Shown here in pieces: positions 8,424 to 15,937 of a stretch of DNA of 64,000 nucleotides. The notes under the pieces are model-generated. The model saw only the letters and a program-made list of their open reading frames with translations. It ran no database searches and was not told the origin of the DNA. The DNA comes from Bacteroidota bacterium (GTDB lineage Bacteria > Bacteroidota > Bacteroidia > Bacteroidales > JAGONC01), in NCBI GenBank assembly GCA_026391695.1, contig JAPLDP010000037.1, positions 1-64,000 on the forward strand. Reading direction: 5' to 3'. A program made the position numbers and the translations under genes. Within the stretch, counting starts at the first letter, position 1; every line of letters begins with the position of its first letter.

Positions 8424-8525
8424 CCTCGTTCCTCGCTCCTCGTTTTTCGTTCCTCGCTCTTCGCTCCTTGCTCTTCGCTCTTCGTTTTTCGCTTCTCGCT
8501 TCTCGCTCTTCGCTCCTCGCTCCTC
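8424..8525 (-). repeat. Degenerate heptanucleotide tandem array (about 14 units)
   Basis: The + strand reads as consecutive YTCGYTY heptamers (CTCGTTC, CTCGCTC, TTCGCTC and so on) from 8424 right up to the carbamate kinase stop codon. On the transcribed strand it is (RAGCGAR)n, without the TTCGCTC return arm seen at the other two loci. Because 3 x 7 nt gives a 7-codon period, it also encodes a spurious SEERKTR-like peptide (frame 8399-8710). Confidence 0.85.
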
Positions 8526-9470
8526 CTAAACCATGCTAATCCTCGTCCCACCATCATCCACCCCCAGCAGTGTCGATTTTGTAATGATGGTATCCTGACC
8601 GCTATGTTCAACGAAATAAATAGCAGCCCGGATTTTAGGCGCCATACTTCCTTCAGGGAAATGACCTTCATCCAGATATCGTTTAGCTTCAGCAATCGAC
8701 ATACGATCAATGGTCTTTTCCTGTGGGGTATTAAAATTCAAACATACCTTGGGTACATCGGTAAGGATAAAAAAACGGTAGGCGCGTATCTGTGCCGCCA
8801 GCAATGCTGATGCAAGATCTTTATCAATTACCGAATCGATACCCTGAAGCCGATTTTCCGATATATAAAATGCCGGTATTCCACCACCGCCAACAGCGAT
8901 TACAATCTGTCCCTCCCGGGCTATACGTTCGATGGTTTTGGTATTCCATATAACAAGCGGCTTTGGTGAAGCGACCACCCGTCTGTAACCTCTTCCCTGC
9001 GGATCTTTTGAAAAATGGGCACCAGTCAGCTCGGTAATTTTCTCCGATTCAACCTTAGAATAAAACGGACCTATAGGCTTGGTCGGATTTGTAAATGCCA
9101 GATCATCCTTATTAACAAGTACTTGTGTCACAATTGTTATGACATCTCTGTCAATATCATGAATTTTAAGGACATTCCTTAACTGCTGCTCAATTACATA
9201 TCCGATAAATCCCTGCGAATAGGCCACGCATATATCAAGTGGCATTTCAGGTATACTGTACATTTTAAATCCTGCGGCGTTGGCCTCCATAATATTACCA
9301 ACCTGTGGCCCATTCCCATGTGTGATCACAAGGTCATATCCCCTCTCTATCAGCTTCATTAAACGTTCGCACGTTTCGAATGCATTTGCCTCCTGCTCGT
9401 TAATGGTGCCTTTCTGATTTCCCGTAATCAGGGCATTACCTCCGAATGCCACAACCCCAAGCTTCTTCAT
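8526..9470 (-). CDS. arcC: Carbamate kinase
   Basis: 314 residues, the normal length. The enzyme makes ATP from carbamoyl phosphate + ADP, releasing carbamate, in the last step of the arginine deiminase (or agmatine/allantoin) pathways. Motifs of the amino-acid-kinase fold: VVAFGGNALI at the N-terminus, ITHGNGPQVGN, VAVGGGGIPAF, and DKDLASALLA for nucleotide and substrate binding. Ornithine carbamoyltransferase follows 181 bp downstream on the same strand, with the heptanucleotide array between. A perfect 25-bp-arm hairpin lies 15 nt upstream of ATG 9470 in the predicted leader and could limit translation. Confidence 0.97.
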   Translation of the reverse strand: MKKLGVVAFGGNALITGNQKGTINEQEANAFETCERLMKLIERGYDLVITHGNGPQVGNIMEANAAGFKMYSIPEMPLDICVAYSQGFIGYVIEQQLRNVLKIHDIDRDVITIVTQVLVNKDDLAFTNPTKPIGPFYSKVESEKITELTGAHFSKDPQGRGYRRVVASPKPLVIWNTKTIERIAREGQIVIAVGGGGIPAFYISENRLQGIDSVIDKDLASALLAAQIRAYRFFILTDVPKVCLNFNTPQEKTIDRMSIAEAKRYLDEGHFPEGSMAPKIRAAIYFVEHSGQDTIITKSTLLGVDDGGTRISMV

Positions 9471-9485
9471 GTCTAATTAATTTGG

Positions 9486-9537
9486 CCTCACCCCCTTCAC
9501 CCCCTCTCCTCCAGGAGAGGGGGTGAAGGGGGTGAGG
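9486..9537. repeat. Perfect 25-bp-arm G/C-strand palindrome in the arcC leader
   Basis: The arm CCTCACCCCCTTCACCCCC plus TCTCCT (9486-9510), a CC spacer (9511-9512), and the exact reverse complement (9513-9537). It lies 15 nt upstream of the arcC start. A diverged copy is at 15020-15072. One strand of each arm is almost pure C/T, the other almost pure A/G. Confidence 0.95.
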
Positions 9538-9571
9538 TGGCTAGTTCATACCAATTTATTTATTTAGCAGA

Positions 9572-9579
9572 CAAAACTA
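9572..9579 (-). promoter_or_regulatory. -7 element TAGTTTTG for arcC
   Basis: CAAAACTA on the + strand reads TAGTTTTG on the - strand, an exact TAnnTTTG match. No good -33 TTTG at the expected spacing. If used, transcription starts near 9565 and the 52-nt palindrome lies entirely in the arcC leader. Confidence 0.4.
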
Positions 9580-9606
9580 TAAATATTTACGCTAAACCTT
9601 TCGATG

Positions 9607-9638
9607 ATTGTCCATTTTTTTTAACTTACGTACTTTTG
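9607..9638 (+). promoter_or_regulatory. Bacteroidota-type promoter for the DMT permease gene
   Basis: ATTG at 9607-9610, a 20-nt spacer and TACTTTTG at 9631-9638 fit the -33/-7 consensus well. The predicted start is near 9645, just before the CCCCGG palindrome, which would then form the 5' end of the mRNA. Confidence 0.55.
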
Positions 9639-9650
9639 GGGTGCGGAAGG

Positions 9651-9730
9651 TAATATGAATTACCCCGGACTGAAGTCCGGGGTAATTTAAATCACGAATT
9701 CAAACCCCAGGTGCGCGTTATTGTGATGAA
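9651..9730. repeat. Short foldback element related to 5892-6112
   Basis: A perfect palindrome at 9658-9687 (AATTACCCCGGACT, GA spacer, inverted copy) is followed by about 43 bp that align with 6068-6112 (GGTAATTYAAATCA, AATTC, AGGTRCGC, TTGYGATGA). It looks like a shortened copy in which the inverted ends abut. Confidence 0.75.
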
Positions 9731-9755
9731 ACTTTAATATCTTATATTTCAGCCA

Positions 9756-10631
9756 TTGAACAACCAGCGGAAAGCATACATTTACGCCTTGACCGCAGTT
9801 TTATTCTGGTCAACGATCGGATCTGCTTTTAAGATTACATTAGGTTATATTGATTTCATTCAACTGGTTCTTTACTCATCCCTGATATCCGTTTTCATCC
9901 TGCTCGTTCTGGTCATAATCCAAAAAAAAATAATGTTATTAAAGCAATTATCTGTAAAGGATTTTTGGCGGTCGGCGGGCATGGGATTTTTAAATCCTTT
10001 TCTATTCTATTTAGTACTTATCAAAGCTTATGATATTCTGCTTGCACAGGAGGCGGTCGTATTGAACTATGTCTGGCCAATGACACTTGTACTTCTTTCA
10101 ATACCTGTACTGAAACAAAAAATCACTCTTTCAAGTATTCTTGCCATCTTCATAAGTTTTTTCGGTGTCGTCATCATTACATTACAGGGAGATTTCACAC
10201 ATCTGCGGTTTACGAACCTGCTCGGTGTTATCCTTGCTTTAGGAAGCACGGTTATATGGGCATTCTTCTGGCTATTCAATATGAAAGATAAGAGAGAGGA
10301 AGTTACAAAGCTCCTCCTCAACTTTACGTTTGGATTTTTATATGTCCTGATTTTCGCTCTATTTTCAAAGGCAACTACTATGTCGGATATACGCGGATTA
10401 CCTGGTGTGATATATATCGGCATATTTGAGATGGGAATAACCTACGTGATCTGGCTTAAAGCACTGCAATTGTCAAAAACCACTGCCAAAGTTTCAAACC
10501 TGATATTTATCTCACCCTTTTTATCGTTATTCTTTGTATCTGTTTTTGTTGGGGAAAAGATTATGTGGTATACCATAATAGGGCTTGGGTTTATTATCGG
10601 CGGCATTATTCTTCAGCGATTCGTAAAATAA
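9756..10631 (+). CDS. EamA/DMT-superfamily permease
   Basis: 291 residues with ten predicted hydrophobic helices in two EamA halves (about 7-140 and 150-290). The first helix carries LTAVLFWSTIGSAFK, typical of the drug/metabolite transporter superfamily. These permeases export or import small metabolites such as amino acids; the substrate cannot be read from sequence. The only start giving a full first helix is TTG 9756; there is no nearby ATG. The mRNA leader probably begins with the CCCCGG hairpin. mtaB follows 90 bp downstream on the same strand. Confidence 0.9.
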   Translation: MNNQRKAYIYALTAVLFWSTIGSAFKITLGYIDFIQLVLYSSLISVFILLVLVIIQKKIMLLKQLSVKDFWRSAGMGFLNPFLFYLVLIKAYDILLAQEAVVLNYVWPMTLVLLSIPVLKQKITLSSILAIFISFFGVVIITLQGDFTHLRFTNLLGVILALGSTVIWAFFWLFNMKDKREEVTKLLLNFTFGFLYVLIFALFSKATTMSDIRGLPGVIYIGIFEMGITYVIWLKALQLSKTTAKVSNLIFISPFLSLFFVSVFVGEKIMWYTIIGLGFIIGGIILQRFVK

Positions 10632-10721
10632 TAAATCAGTAACTTTCATTGCGTTGTCATTGTATTGAGGATAAGAAAGTTTATCATCCTGGTACCGCAA
10701 CTATTCCTAACTTTGCATCTA

Positions 10722-12026
10722 ATGGATAAAATGAGGATAGCTTTTCATACCTTCGGTTGCAAGCTGAATTTCTCCGAAACATCAACTATTGCCAGGGATT
10801 TACCACAAGATCAGTTTGAAATAGTTGACTTTCACGCCAATGCTGATATCTACATTATTCATTCCTGCGCAGTAACAGCCGCAGCAGAAAAAAAATGCAG
10901 ACAAACTATCCGCCACATTAAAAGGATTCATCCCGCGGCATCGGTAATTGTTATTGGATGTTTTGCTCAACTAAGACCTGATGAATTAGCAGACATGGAC
11001 GAAGTAGACCTCTTACTCGGTAGTGACAATAAATTCAAACTGAAGGAATTCCTTACTTCTGCACCGACTCTCAAGCATGGAGAAGTGCATATCAACGATA
11101 TCATGCAAGTCAAAACTTTCACTCCTTCATATTCTCTGTCAGACAGGACCCGTTCGTTCCTGAAAATACAGGATGGATGTGACTATTTTTGCAGCTATTG
11201 TGCTATTCCTCTGGCCCGGGGACGCAGCAGAAGCGCGACAATTTCTGATACAGTCAAGATCACTGGACTAATTGCTGCTAATGATATAAAAGAGATCGTA
11301 CTGACAGGGGTGAATATCGGTGATTTTGGCAAAAATCAGAACGAGACCTTTTACGGACTGCTCAAGGAACTTGATAAAACCGATGGAATTGAACGCATCA
11401 GAATATCCTCAATTGAACCTGATCTTCTTTCAAGCGAAATCATAAATTTCGTCGCCGGATCAGAAAAAATCATGCCCCATTTTCATATCCCATTACAATC
11501 AGGTTCAAACAGGATACTTAAAGCCATGCATCGAAAATATTCAAAGGAATTGTTTGCTGACAAGGTTAATGAAATAAAAAGTATCATGCCGGATTGCTGC
11601 ATTGCAGCCGATGTGATCGTGGGTTTCCCGGGTGAAAGTGAAGAATATTACAGGGAAACATACAGTTTCATTGATTCGCTTGATATATCGTATGTACATG
11701 TATTTTCCTATTCAGAAAGACCCAATACATACTCCTCTAAGGTTGAGGGGAAAGTCCATCCATCAGTCATCAAAGACCGGAGTAAAAGACTCCATGAGCT
11801 ATCTCAAAAGAAAAAAATGACCTTCTATGAAAATAACAGAAACCGGATATCCAAAGTTCTTTTTGAATCTGATCCAAATAAAAACCATCTTTTTGGTTTT
11901 ACTGAAAATTATATCCACGTAAAAGCACCGTTCAAAACTGAATTAATCAATCAGATAATTACTTTAATATTAAATAAAATGGATGACGAAGGAAATTATC
12001 TGTTTAATTTTGAAAAATCATTATAG
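10722..12026 (+). CDS. mtaB: tRNA N6-threonylcarbamoyladenosine methylthiotransferase (MtaB-like)
   Basis: About 434 residues. The radical-SAM enzyme adds a methylthio group to t6A37 of tRNA. The N-terminal UPF0004 domain carries AFHTFGCKLN, with other cluster cysteines in HSCAVT and GCFAQ. The radical-SAM motif CDYFCSYC (CxxxCxxC) lies at about residue 150, followed by ARGRSRS; a TRAM-like tail closes the protein. MtaB rather than MiaB is chosen for the HTFGCKLN N-terminus and overall length. An in-frame TTG at 10665 would add 19 residues unlike the family; ATG 10722 or 10731 is better. lgt begins 9 bp after its stop. Confidence 0.94.
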   Translation: MDKMRIAFHTFGCKLNFSETSTIARDLPQDQFEIVDFHANADIYIIHSCAVTAAAEKKCRQTIRHIKRIHPAASVIVIGCFAQLRPDELADMDEVDLLLGSDNKFKLKEFLTSAPTLKHGEVHINDIMQVKTFTPSYSLSDRTRSFLKIQDGCDYFCSYCAIPLARGRSRSATISDTVKITGLIAANDIKEIVLTGVNIGDFGKNQNETFYGLLKELDKTDGIERIRISSIEPDLLSSEIINFVAGSEKIMPHFHIPLQSGSNRILKAMHRKYSKELFADKVNEIKSIMPDCCIAADVIVGFPGESEEYYRETYSFIDSLDISYVHVFSYSERPNTYSSKVEGKVHPSVIKDRSKRLHELSQKKKMTFYENNRNRISKVLFESDPNKNHLFGFTENYIHVKAPFKTELINQIITLILNKMDDEGNYLFNFEKSL

Positions 12027-12035
12027 GAATCAAAC

Positions 12036-13193
12036 ATGTTTCCAAAACTAAGCGACCTCATTCAGTATCTGACAGGAGTCAATATAAAATTACCAATACA
12101 AACATATGGCTTTTTTGTTGCTTTAGGGTTTCTTACCGCAGCAACTATTATATGGAAGGAACTTAAAAGAAAAGAAAATGAAGGTATCCTTAAATCACAA
12201 AACAAGAAAGTTTGGAAAGGTAAACCGGCAACAACGCAGGAACTTCTGACATCGGCCTTGCTAGGATTTGTTGTGGGATGGAAGATAATTGGAATGATTA
12301 CCAATTATTCATTCTTTGCCGATAATCCGCAGGAATTTATCCTGTCAGGTAAGGGTAGCATTATCGGGGGTATTGTAATAGCTGCTTTATCTGTTTATCT
12401 TAATTACCGTAAAAAACAAAAACAACGGCTTGAGAAACCTATTCAGGAAGAGGTTACTACTCATCCATACCAGTTGACCGGCAATATAGTCCTTGTAGCG
12501 GCCATCTTTGGGGTTCTTGGCTCAAAAATATTCGACATCTTTGAACATTTTGATGATTTGATAACGGATCCTATTGGGACTATATTTTCATTCAGCGGAT
12601 TGACATTTTATGGGGGTCTTATCATAGCCGCATTTGCAGTTTCCATATATGCTGAAAGGAATGCCATTCGCTGGCCACATATTGCTGATGTAGTGGCTCC
12701 CGGTCTGATAATTGCCTATGCCATTGGTCGCATTGGTTGTCAGCTCTCCGGGGATGGATGCTGGGGAATTCCCAATCCCGATCCGCCGCCTTCCTGGCTG
12801 AGTTTCCTCCCCCACTGGATGTGGGCTTCCGGCTTTCCACATAATGTTGTTAACGAAGGCATCAGGATTCCCGATTGTAATGGAGCCCATTGTTATGTAT
12901 TAAGCACTCCGGTATTTCCGACTTCATTTTACGAAACGGTCTTTTGTACCATTCTATTTTTGATTTTATGGTTCATGCGCAAAAGATTGAGAGTACCTGG
13001 CTTCTTATTCAGCATGTACCTCATCTTAAACGGCATAGAGCGATTATTCATCGAACAGATCAGAGTGAATATCAAGCATAGGTTTCTTGGAATAGAAGTT
13101 ACACAGGCTGAAGTCATCGCAGTATGCCTGATATTATTAGGTATTATTGGATTAAAGTATTTCCAGTGGAAACAAAAAAGAAGCGTGACCTAG
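12036..13193 (+). CDS. lgt: Prolipoprotein diacylglyceryl transferase
   Basis: 385 residues, polytopic inner-membrane enzyme that transfers diacylglycerol from phosphatidylglycerol to the lipobox Cys of prolipoproteins. Family landmarks: YGFFVALGF near the N-terminus, [12 protein letters not shown], the conserved [14 protein letters not shown] (equivalent of GRxGNFxNxExxG), and PTSFYE near the end. A lysine-rich cytoplasmic insert at about 48-70 and another at about 125-145 make it longer than the ~290-residue E. coli protein, which is common in Bacteroidota. The stop codon directly abuts the next gene's ATG. Confidence 0.95.
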   Translation: MFPKLSDLIQYLTGVNIKLPIQTYGFFVALGFLTAATIIWKELKRKENEGILKSQNKKVWKGKPATTQELLTSALLGFVVGWKIIGMITNYSFFADNPQEFILSGKGSIIGGIVIAALSVYLNYRKKQKQRLEKPIQEEVTTHPYQLTGNIVLVAAIFGVLGSKIFDIFEHFDDLITDPIGTIFSFSGLTFYGGLIIAAFAVSIYAERNAIRWPHIADVVAPGLIIAYAIGRIGCQLSGDGCWGIPNPDPPPSWLSFLPHWMWASGFPHNVVNEGIRIPDCNGAHCYVLSTPVFPTSFYETVFCTILFLILWFMRKRLRVPGFLFSMYLILNGIERLFIEQIRVNIKHRFLGIEVTQAEVIAVCLILLGIIGLKYFQWKQKRSVT

Positions 13194-13985
13194 ATGGACC
13201 TTGAAATAATTTGTAAGAAAGTCTGTGATATCTCACTTGATGTGGGAATTTTCATTCAGTCGGAACTCAATAAATTGAGGCAAGGTGATATTCAAACCAA
13301 AAGCTTCAATAATTTTGTCACATATGTGGATATGGCTTCTGAAAAAAAACTGACTGGAGAGCTCTTAAAAATTCTTCCTGAGGCAGGCTTTATTGTTGAA
13401 GAGAACACTATCAGCAAAAGAGGAAAACGTTTGCAATGGGTGATCGATCCTCTTGACGGAACGACGAACTATATCCATTCTCTGCCAATTTTTTCCATTA
13501 GCATTGCCCTGTTGGATGACAATGACACAATCCTTGGCGTGGTATATGAAATAAATTCCAGGGAATGTTTTTATGCTTGGAAAGGAAGTCAGGCTTTTAT
13601 GAATAAAAAAACCATTCACGTCTCTCCTGCCCTCTCCCTTAAGGAATCTTTACTGGCAACTGGATTTCCATATTATGATTACGGAAAAATGGAAGCATAC
13701 CTTCATCTTCTGAAATATTTGATGAAAAATTCTCATGGAATACGCCGTCTTGGTTCCGCTGCTGTCGATCTGTCATACGTTGCCTGTGGACGCTTTGAGG
13801 GTTTTTATGAATATGGTCTGAATCCATGGGATGTGGCTGCAGGCGCCTTTATTGTTCAAAGGGCAGGAGGACAAATATGTGATTTTAAAGGTGGCATGGA
13901 TTATCTTTACGGTAAAGAGATCATTGCAACAAATGGTTTGATCCATAATGAAATGCTTAAAGCCATCGGTAATTATTTTAAATGA
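13194..13985 (+). CDS. suhB: Inositol monophosphatase family phosphatase
   Basis: 263 residues. Mg-dependent phosphatase family; members act on inositol monophosphates or related sugar phosphates. Metal-binding motifs: VEENT (Glu of site 1), WVIDPLDGTTNYIH (DPxDGT), and NPWDVAAGAFIVQRAGG near the C-terminus. ATG 13194 follows the lgt stop with zero spacing, so the mtaB-lgt-suhB run is likely one operon with translational coupling. The exact substrate is unknown and the gene name is by family only. A 7-bp stem-loop lies 2 bp after the stop. Confidence 0.9.
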   Translation: MDLEIICKKVCDISLDVGIFIQSELNKLRQGDIQTKSFNNFVTYVDMASEKKLTGELLKILPEAGFIVEENTISKRGKRLQWVIDPLDGTTNYIHSLPIFSISIALLDDNDTILGVVYEINSRECFYAWKGSQAFMNKKTIHVSPALSLKESLLATGFPYYDYGKMEAYLHLLKYLMKNSHGIRRLGSAAVDLSYVACGRFEGFYEYGLNPWDVAAGAFIVQRAGGQICDFKGGMDYLYGKEIIATNGLIHNEMLKAIGNYFK

Positions 13986-13987
13986 AA

Positions 13988-14011
13988 GAGCCCCAATCTA
14001 GTCAGGGGCTC
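13988..14011 (-). terminator. Stem-loop terminator downstream of tRNA-Gly
   Basis: GAGCCCC (13988-13994) and GGGGCTC (14005-14011) form a 7-bp G/C-rich stem with a 10-nt loop. Read on the - strand, the stem ends in CTCTTTCATTT, a modest T-tract, fitting termination of the tRNA transcript; it may also stop the convergent suhB operon. Confidence 0.6.
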
Positions 14012-14018
14012 GCAGATG

Positions 14019-14091
14019 AGCGGAAAACGGGGTTCGAACCCGCGACCCTCAGCTTGGGAAGCTGATGCTCTGCCAACTGAGCTACTTCCGC
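14019..14091 (-). tRNA. tRNA-Gly (anticodon CCC)
   Basis: A 73-nt cloverleaf on the - strand: acceptor arm GCGGAAG paired with TTTCCGC, D arm GCTC/GAGC, anticodon arm TCAGC-TTCCCAA-GCTGA giving anticodon CCC, and T arm with GGTTCGAACCC. CCA is not encoded. It would decode GGG glycine codons. It stands alone rather than in a tRNA cluster. Confidence 0.97.
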
Positions 14092-14144
14092 CTAATTTAT
14101 ATTTGACAATTGAAGATAATTTATTAATCTGTTACATACAGGTA

Positions 14145-14152
14145 CAAAAATA
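14145..14152 (-). promoter_or_regulatory. -7 element TATTTTTG upstream of tRNA-Gly
   Basis: CAAAAATA on the + strand reads TATTTTTG on the - strand, an exact TAnnTTTG match, 54 nt upstream of the tRNA 5' end. The -33 TTG candidate (14169-14171) has a short 16-nt spacer. Confidence 0.35.
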
Positions 14153-14216
14153 TAGAATTTTTAAAAATCAACCTGCGAAATAATTAATTGTTAATTATTC
14201 ATCTTTAGTTCATTGA

Positions 14217-14891
14217 TCAAATGGTCTTTAGAGCATCAACGTACAATTTCACGAATTCTCCCCTCCTTTTCTGTCTATACTGCATAATCCATCGTGGATG
14301 AGGCAGAGAATAAATATTGTTGAAAAGCGATAGATCTTCATTCAGGGTCTTCAGCACCTCAAGATTTCTTCCAGCTCCAAGGCAAAAGCAAATGTCAGTT
14401 GTTATGCCAAAATCCATCTGTTCCATAAAACACTTTCCGATAAAATCGTGCAGTTTTATAAGGAGTTCCTTACTATCATAATAATTATAATTCTTGCCAT
14501 CTTTCAGAAAACCAAGAGGGCTTATAGCGCTTATATAAAATATGGAATAAAATTGCTCCGGGCCGCCAAATGCACTGATGACATCATAAATGAATACAGA
14601 TGAGAGTTCCGGTTTTTTATTGAAGGTATTTGCGATACCGCATTGCTTTTCAAGCCGGATGGGATCAGTAAATGGAATACCGGTCACCCCTCCTCCAAAT
14701 CTGCCCGGATTAATTCCAAGTATCATTATCCTTTTATTGTTATCATTAAAAAATCGTGAATAAAAGGAGTTAATGATCCGTTTGACTTCCATAGTTTTAA
14801 AAGGATTCATCACCTCAATGCCTTCAGGCAAGGAGAATTGTATATCCAGAGCAGAGTAAAAATTAACAATTTGTTCAGAAATTGTTGGCAT
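14217..14891 (-). CDS. SMUG2-like uracil-DNA glycosylase family protein
   Basis: 224 residues. It matches the SMUG2/DUF4918 branch of the uracil-DNA glycosylase fold: motif 1 MILGINPGRFGGGVTGIPFTDP (about residues 55-76) and motif 2 LPHPRWIMQYR (about 198-208). Members excise damaged or deaminated bases; Pedobacter SMUG2 acts on uracil and xanthine. In motif 1 the residue after GINPG is Arg, as in SMUG-type enzymes. It is monocistronic, read away from the NAG-kinase-like gene. Function is inferred by family; activity cannot be judged from sequence. Confidence 0.85.
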   Translation of the reverse strand: MPTISEQIVNFYSALDIQFSLPEGIEVMNPFKTMEVKRIINSFYSRFFNDNNKRIMILGINPGRFGGGVTGIPFTDPIRLEKQCGIANTFNKKPELSSVFIYDVISAFGGPEQFYSIFYISAISPLGFLKDGKNYNYYDSKELLIKLHDFIGKCFMEQMDFGITTDICFCLGAGRNLEVLKTLNEDLSLFNNIYSLPHPRWIMQYRQKRRGEFVKLYVDALKTI

Positions 14892-15019
14892 ATTCTTATT
14901 TATAGAGCAAATAGATGATAATTATCCGGCTTCTAAGTTATACTTTTTACTCATATCATGAAAATGCAATACCTTCGCTTTAACATTCCGCATCGAGTTG
15001 CGGGGAATTTAACCAAACC

Positions 15020-15072
15020 ACCTCACCCCCTTCACCCCCTCTCCTGGAGGAGAGGGGGACGGGGGGTGAGGT
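15020..15072. repeat. G/C-strand palindrome upstream of the NAG-kinase-like gene
   Basis: The left arm at 15021-15045 is identical over 25 nt to the arm at 9486-9510. The spacer is GG; the right arm (15048-15071) differs by a small change (ACGG in place of TGAAG). The outer A/T pair at 15020/15072 also pairs. It ends 13 nt before ATG 15086. Confidence 0.9.
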
Positions 15073-15085
15073 CAATTGAACAGCC

Positions 15086-15937
15086 ATGATACTAATTGCT
15101 GACAGCGGTGCCACTAAAACCGACTGGGCCATCATACATAATATAGATGAAATACGAACAGCTCAAACTATTGGATTCAATCCATATTTTATCAAATCAG
15201 AAGGTATTCTGGAAGAACTCGAAAAGAACCTGTATCCGTTTCTTGATAATAGTAAAGTAAACGCTGTTCATTTTTACGGTGCTGGATGTTCTACACCAAA
15301 AAATTGCGATATCGTTTCATCGGCACTTGAAGATTTTTTCAGGAACGCTGATATCCAGGTTGAGCATGATTTACTGGGCTCGGCAAGAGCATTATGCGGG
15401 CATAAGGAAGGTATTGCATGTATCCTTGGGACTGGATCCAATTCGTGTTATTATGATGGTAAAGAAATTAAGGAAAATGTCTCCTCCATGGGTTTTGTCT
15501 TAGCAGATGAAGGCAGCGGAGCTTATATGGGGAAACAATTAGTGAGGGATTATTTCCTTGAGGAAATGCCTGCAAATATTCGTGATAAATTTGAAAACAA
15601 ATATCACCTGACCCTTGAGACAACATTGGATGCAGTATATAACAAGCCAAGGCCTAACAGGTTTCTTGCTTCTTTCGCATATTTCCTTTCGGAGAATATT
15701 CATGAACCATATATAACTGAACTCATTAAAAATGCTTTCAATAACTTTCTCAGATTCCAGGTTATGAAATATTCGCGTTATAAAGATCTCTCCTTAAATG
15801 CTGTCGGATCGATTGCCATTCAATTTAAAAAATTACTGAAGGAAGTAGCAGAAGAAAAGGGCATCAAGACAGGTAAAATCCTTCAAACGCCAATGGATGG
15901 TCTTGTTTGTTACCATTTATACCCCATGGATCCGTAA
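15086..15937 (+). CDS. BadF/BadG-type ATPase, N-acetylglucosamine kinase-like
   Basis: 283 residues of the ASKHA (actin-like ATPase) fold. The phosphate-1 loop ADSGATKTDWAII opens the protein, the phosphate-2 region is ILGTGSNSCYYDG, and DEGSGAYMGKQLVRD is the sugar-kinase signature shared with eukaryotic-type N-acetylglucosamine kinases. Probable role: phosphorylation of GlcNAc or a related amino sugar in cell-wall recycling or uptake. The leader carries the G/C palindrome. Its last 21 bp overlap the 3' end of convergent miaA, so the two stop regions are antisense to each other. Confidence 0.88.
   Translation: MILIADSGATKTDWAIIHNIDEIRTAQTIGFNPYFIKSEGILEELEKNLYPFLDNSKVNAVHFYGAGCSTPKNCDIVSSALEDFFRNADIQVEHDLLGSARALCGHKEGIACILGTGSNSCYYDGKEIKENVSSMGFVLADEGSGAYMGKQLVRDYFLEEMPANIRDKFENKYHLTLETTLDAVYNKPRPNRFLASFAYFLSENIHEPYITELIKNAFNNFLRFQVMKYSRYKDLSLNAVGSIAIQFKKLLKEVAEEKGIKTGKILQTPMDGLVCYHLYPMDP

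Noticed and set aside
9486-9537. Palindrome as a Rho-independent terminator
   Set aside because: It lacks a T-run on either strand and lies upstream of a start codon, in the leader and not at the end, of arcC.
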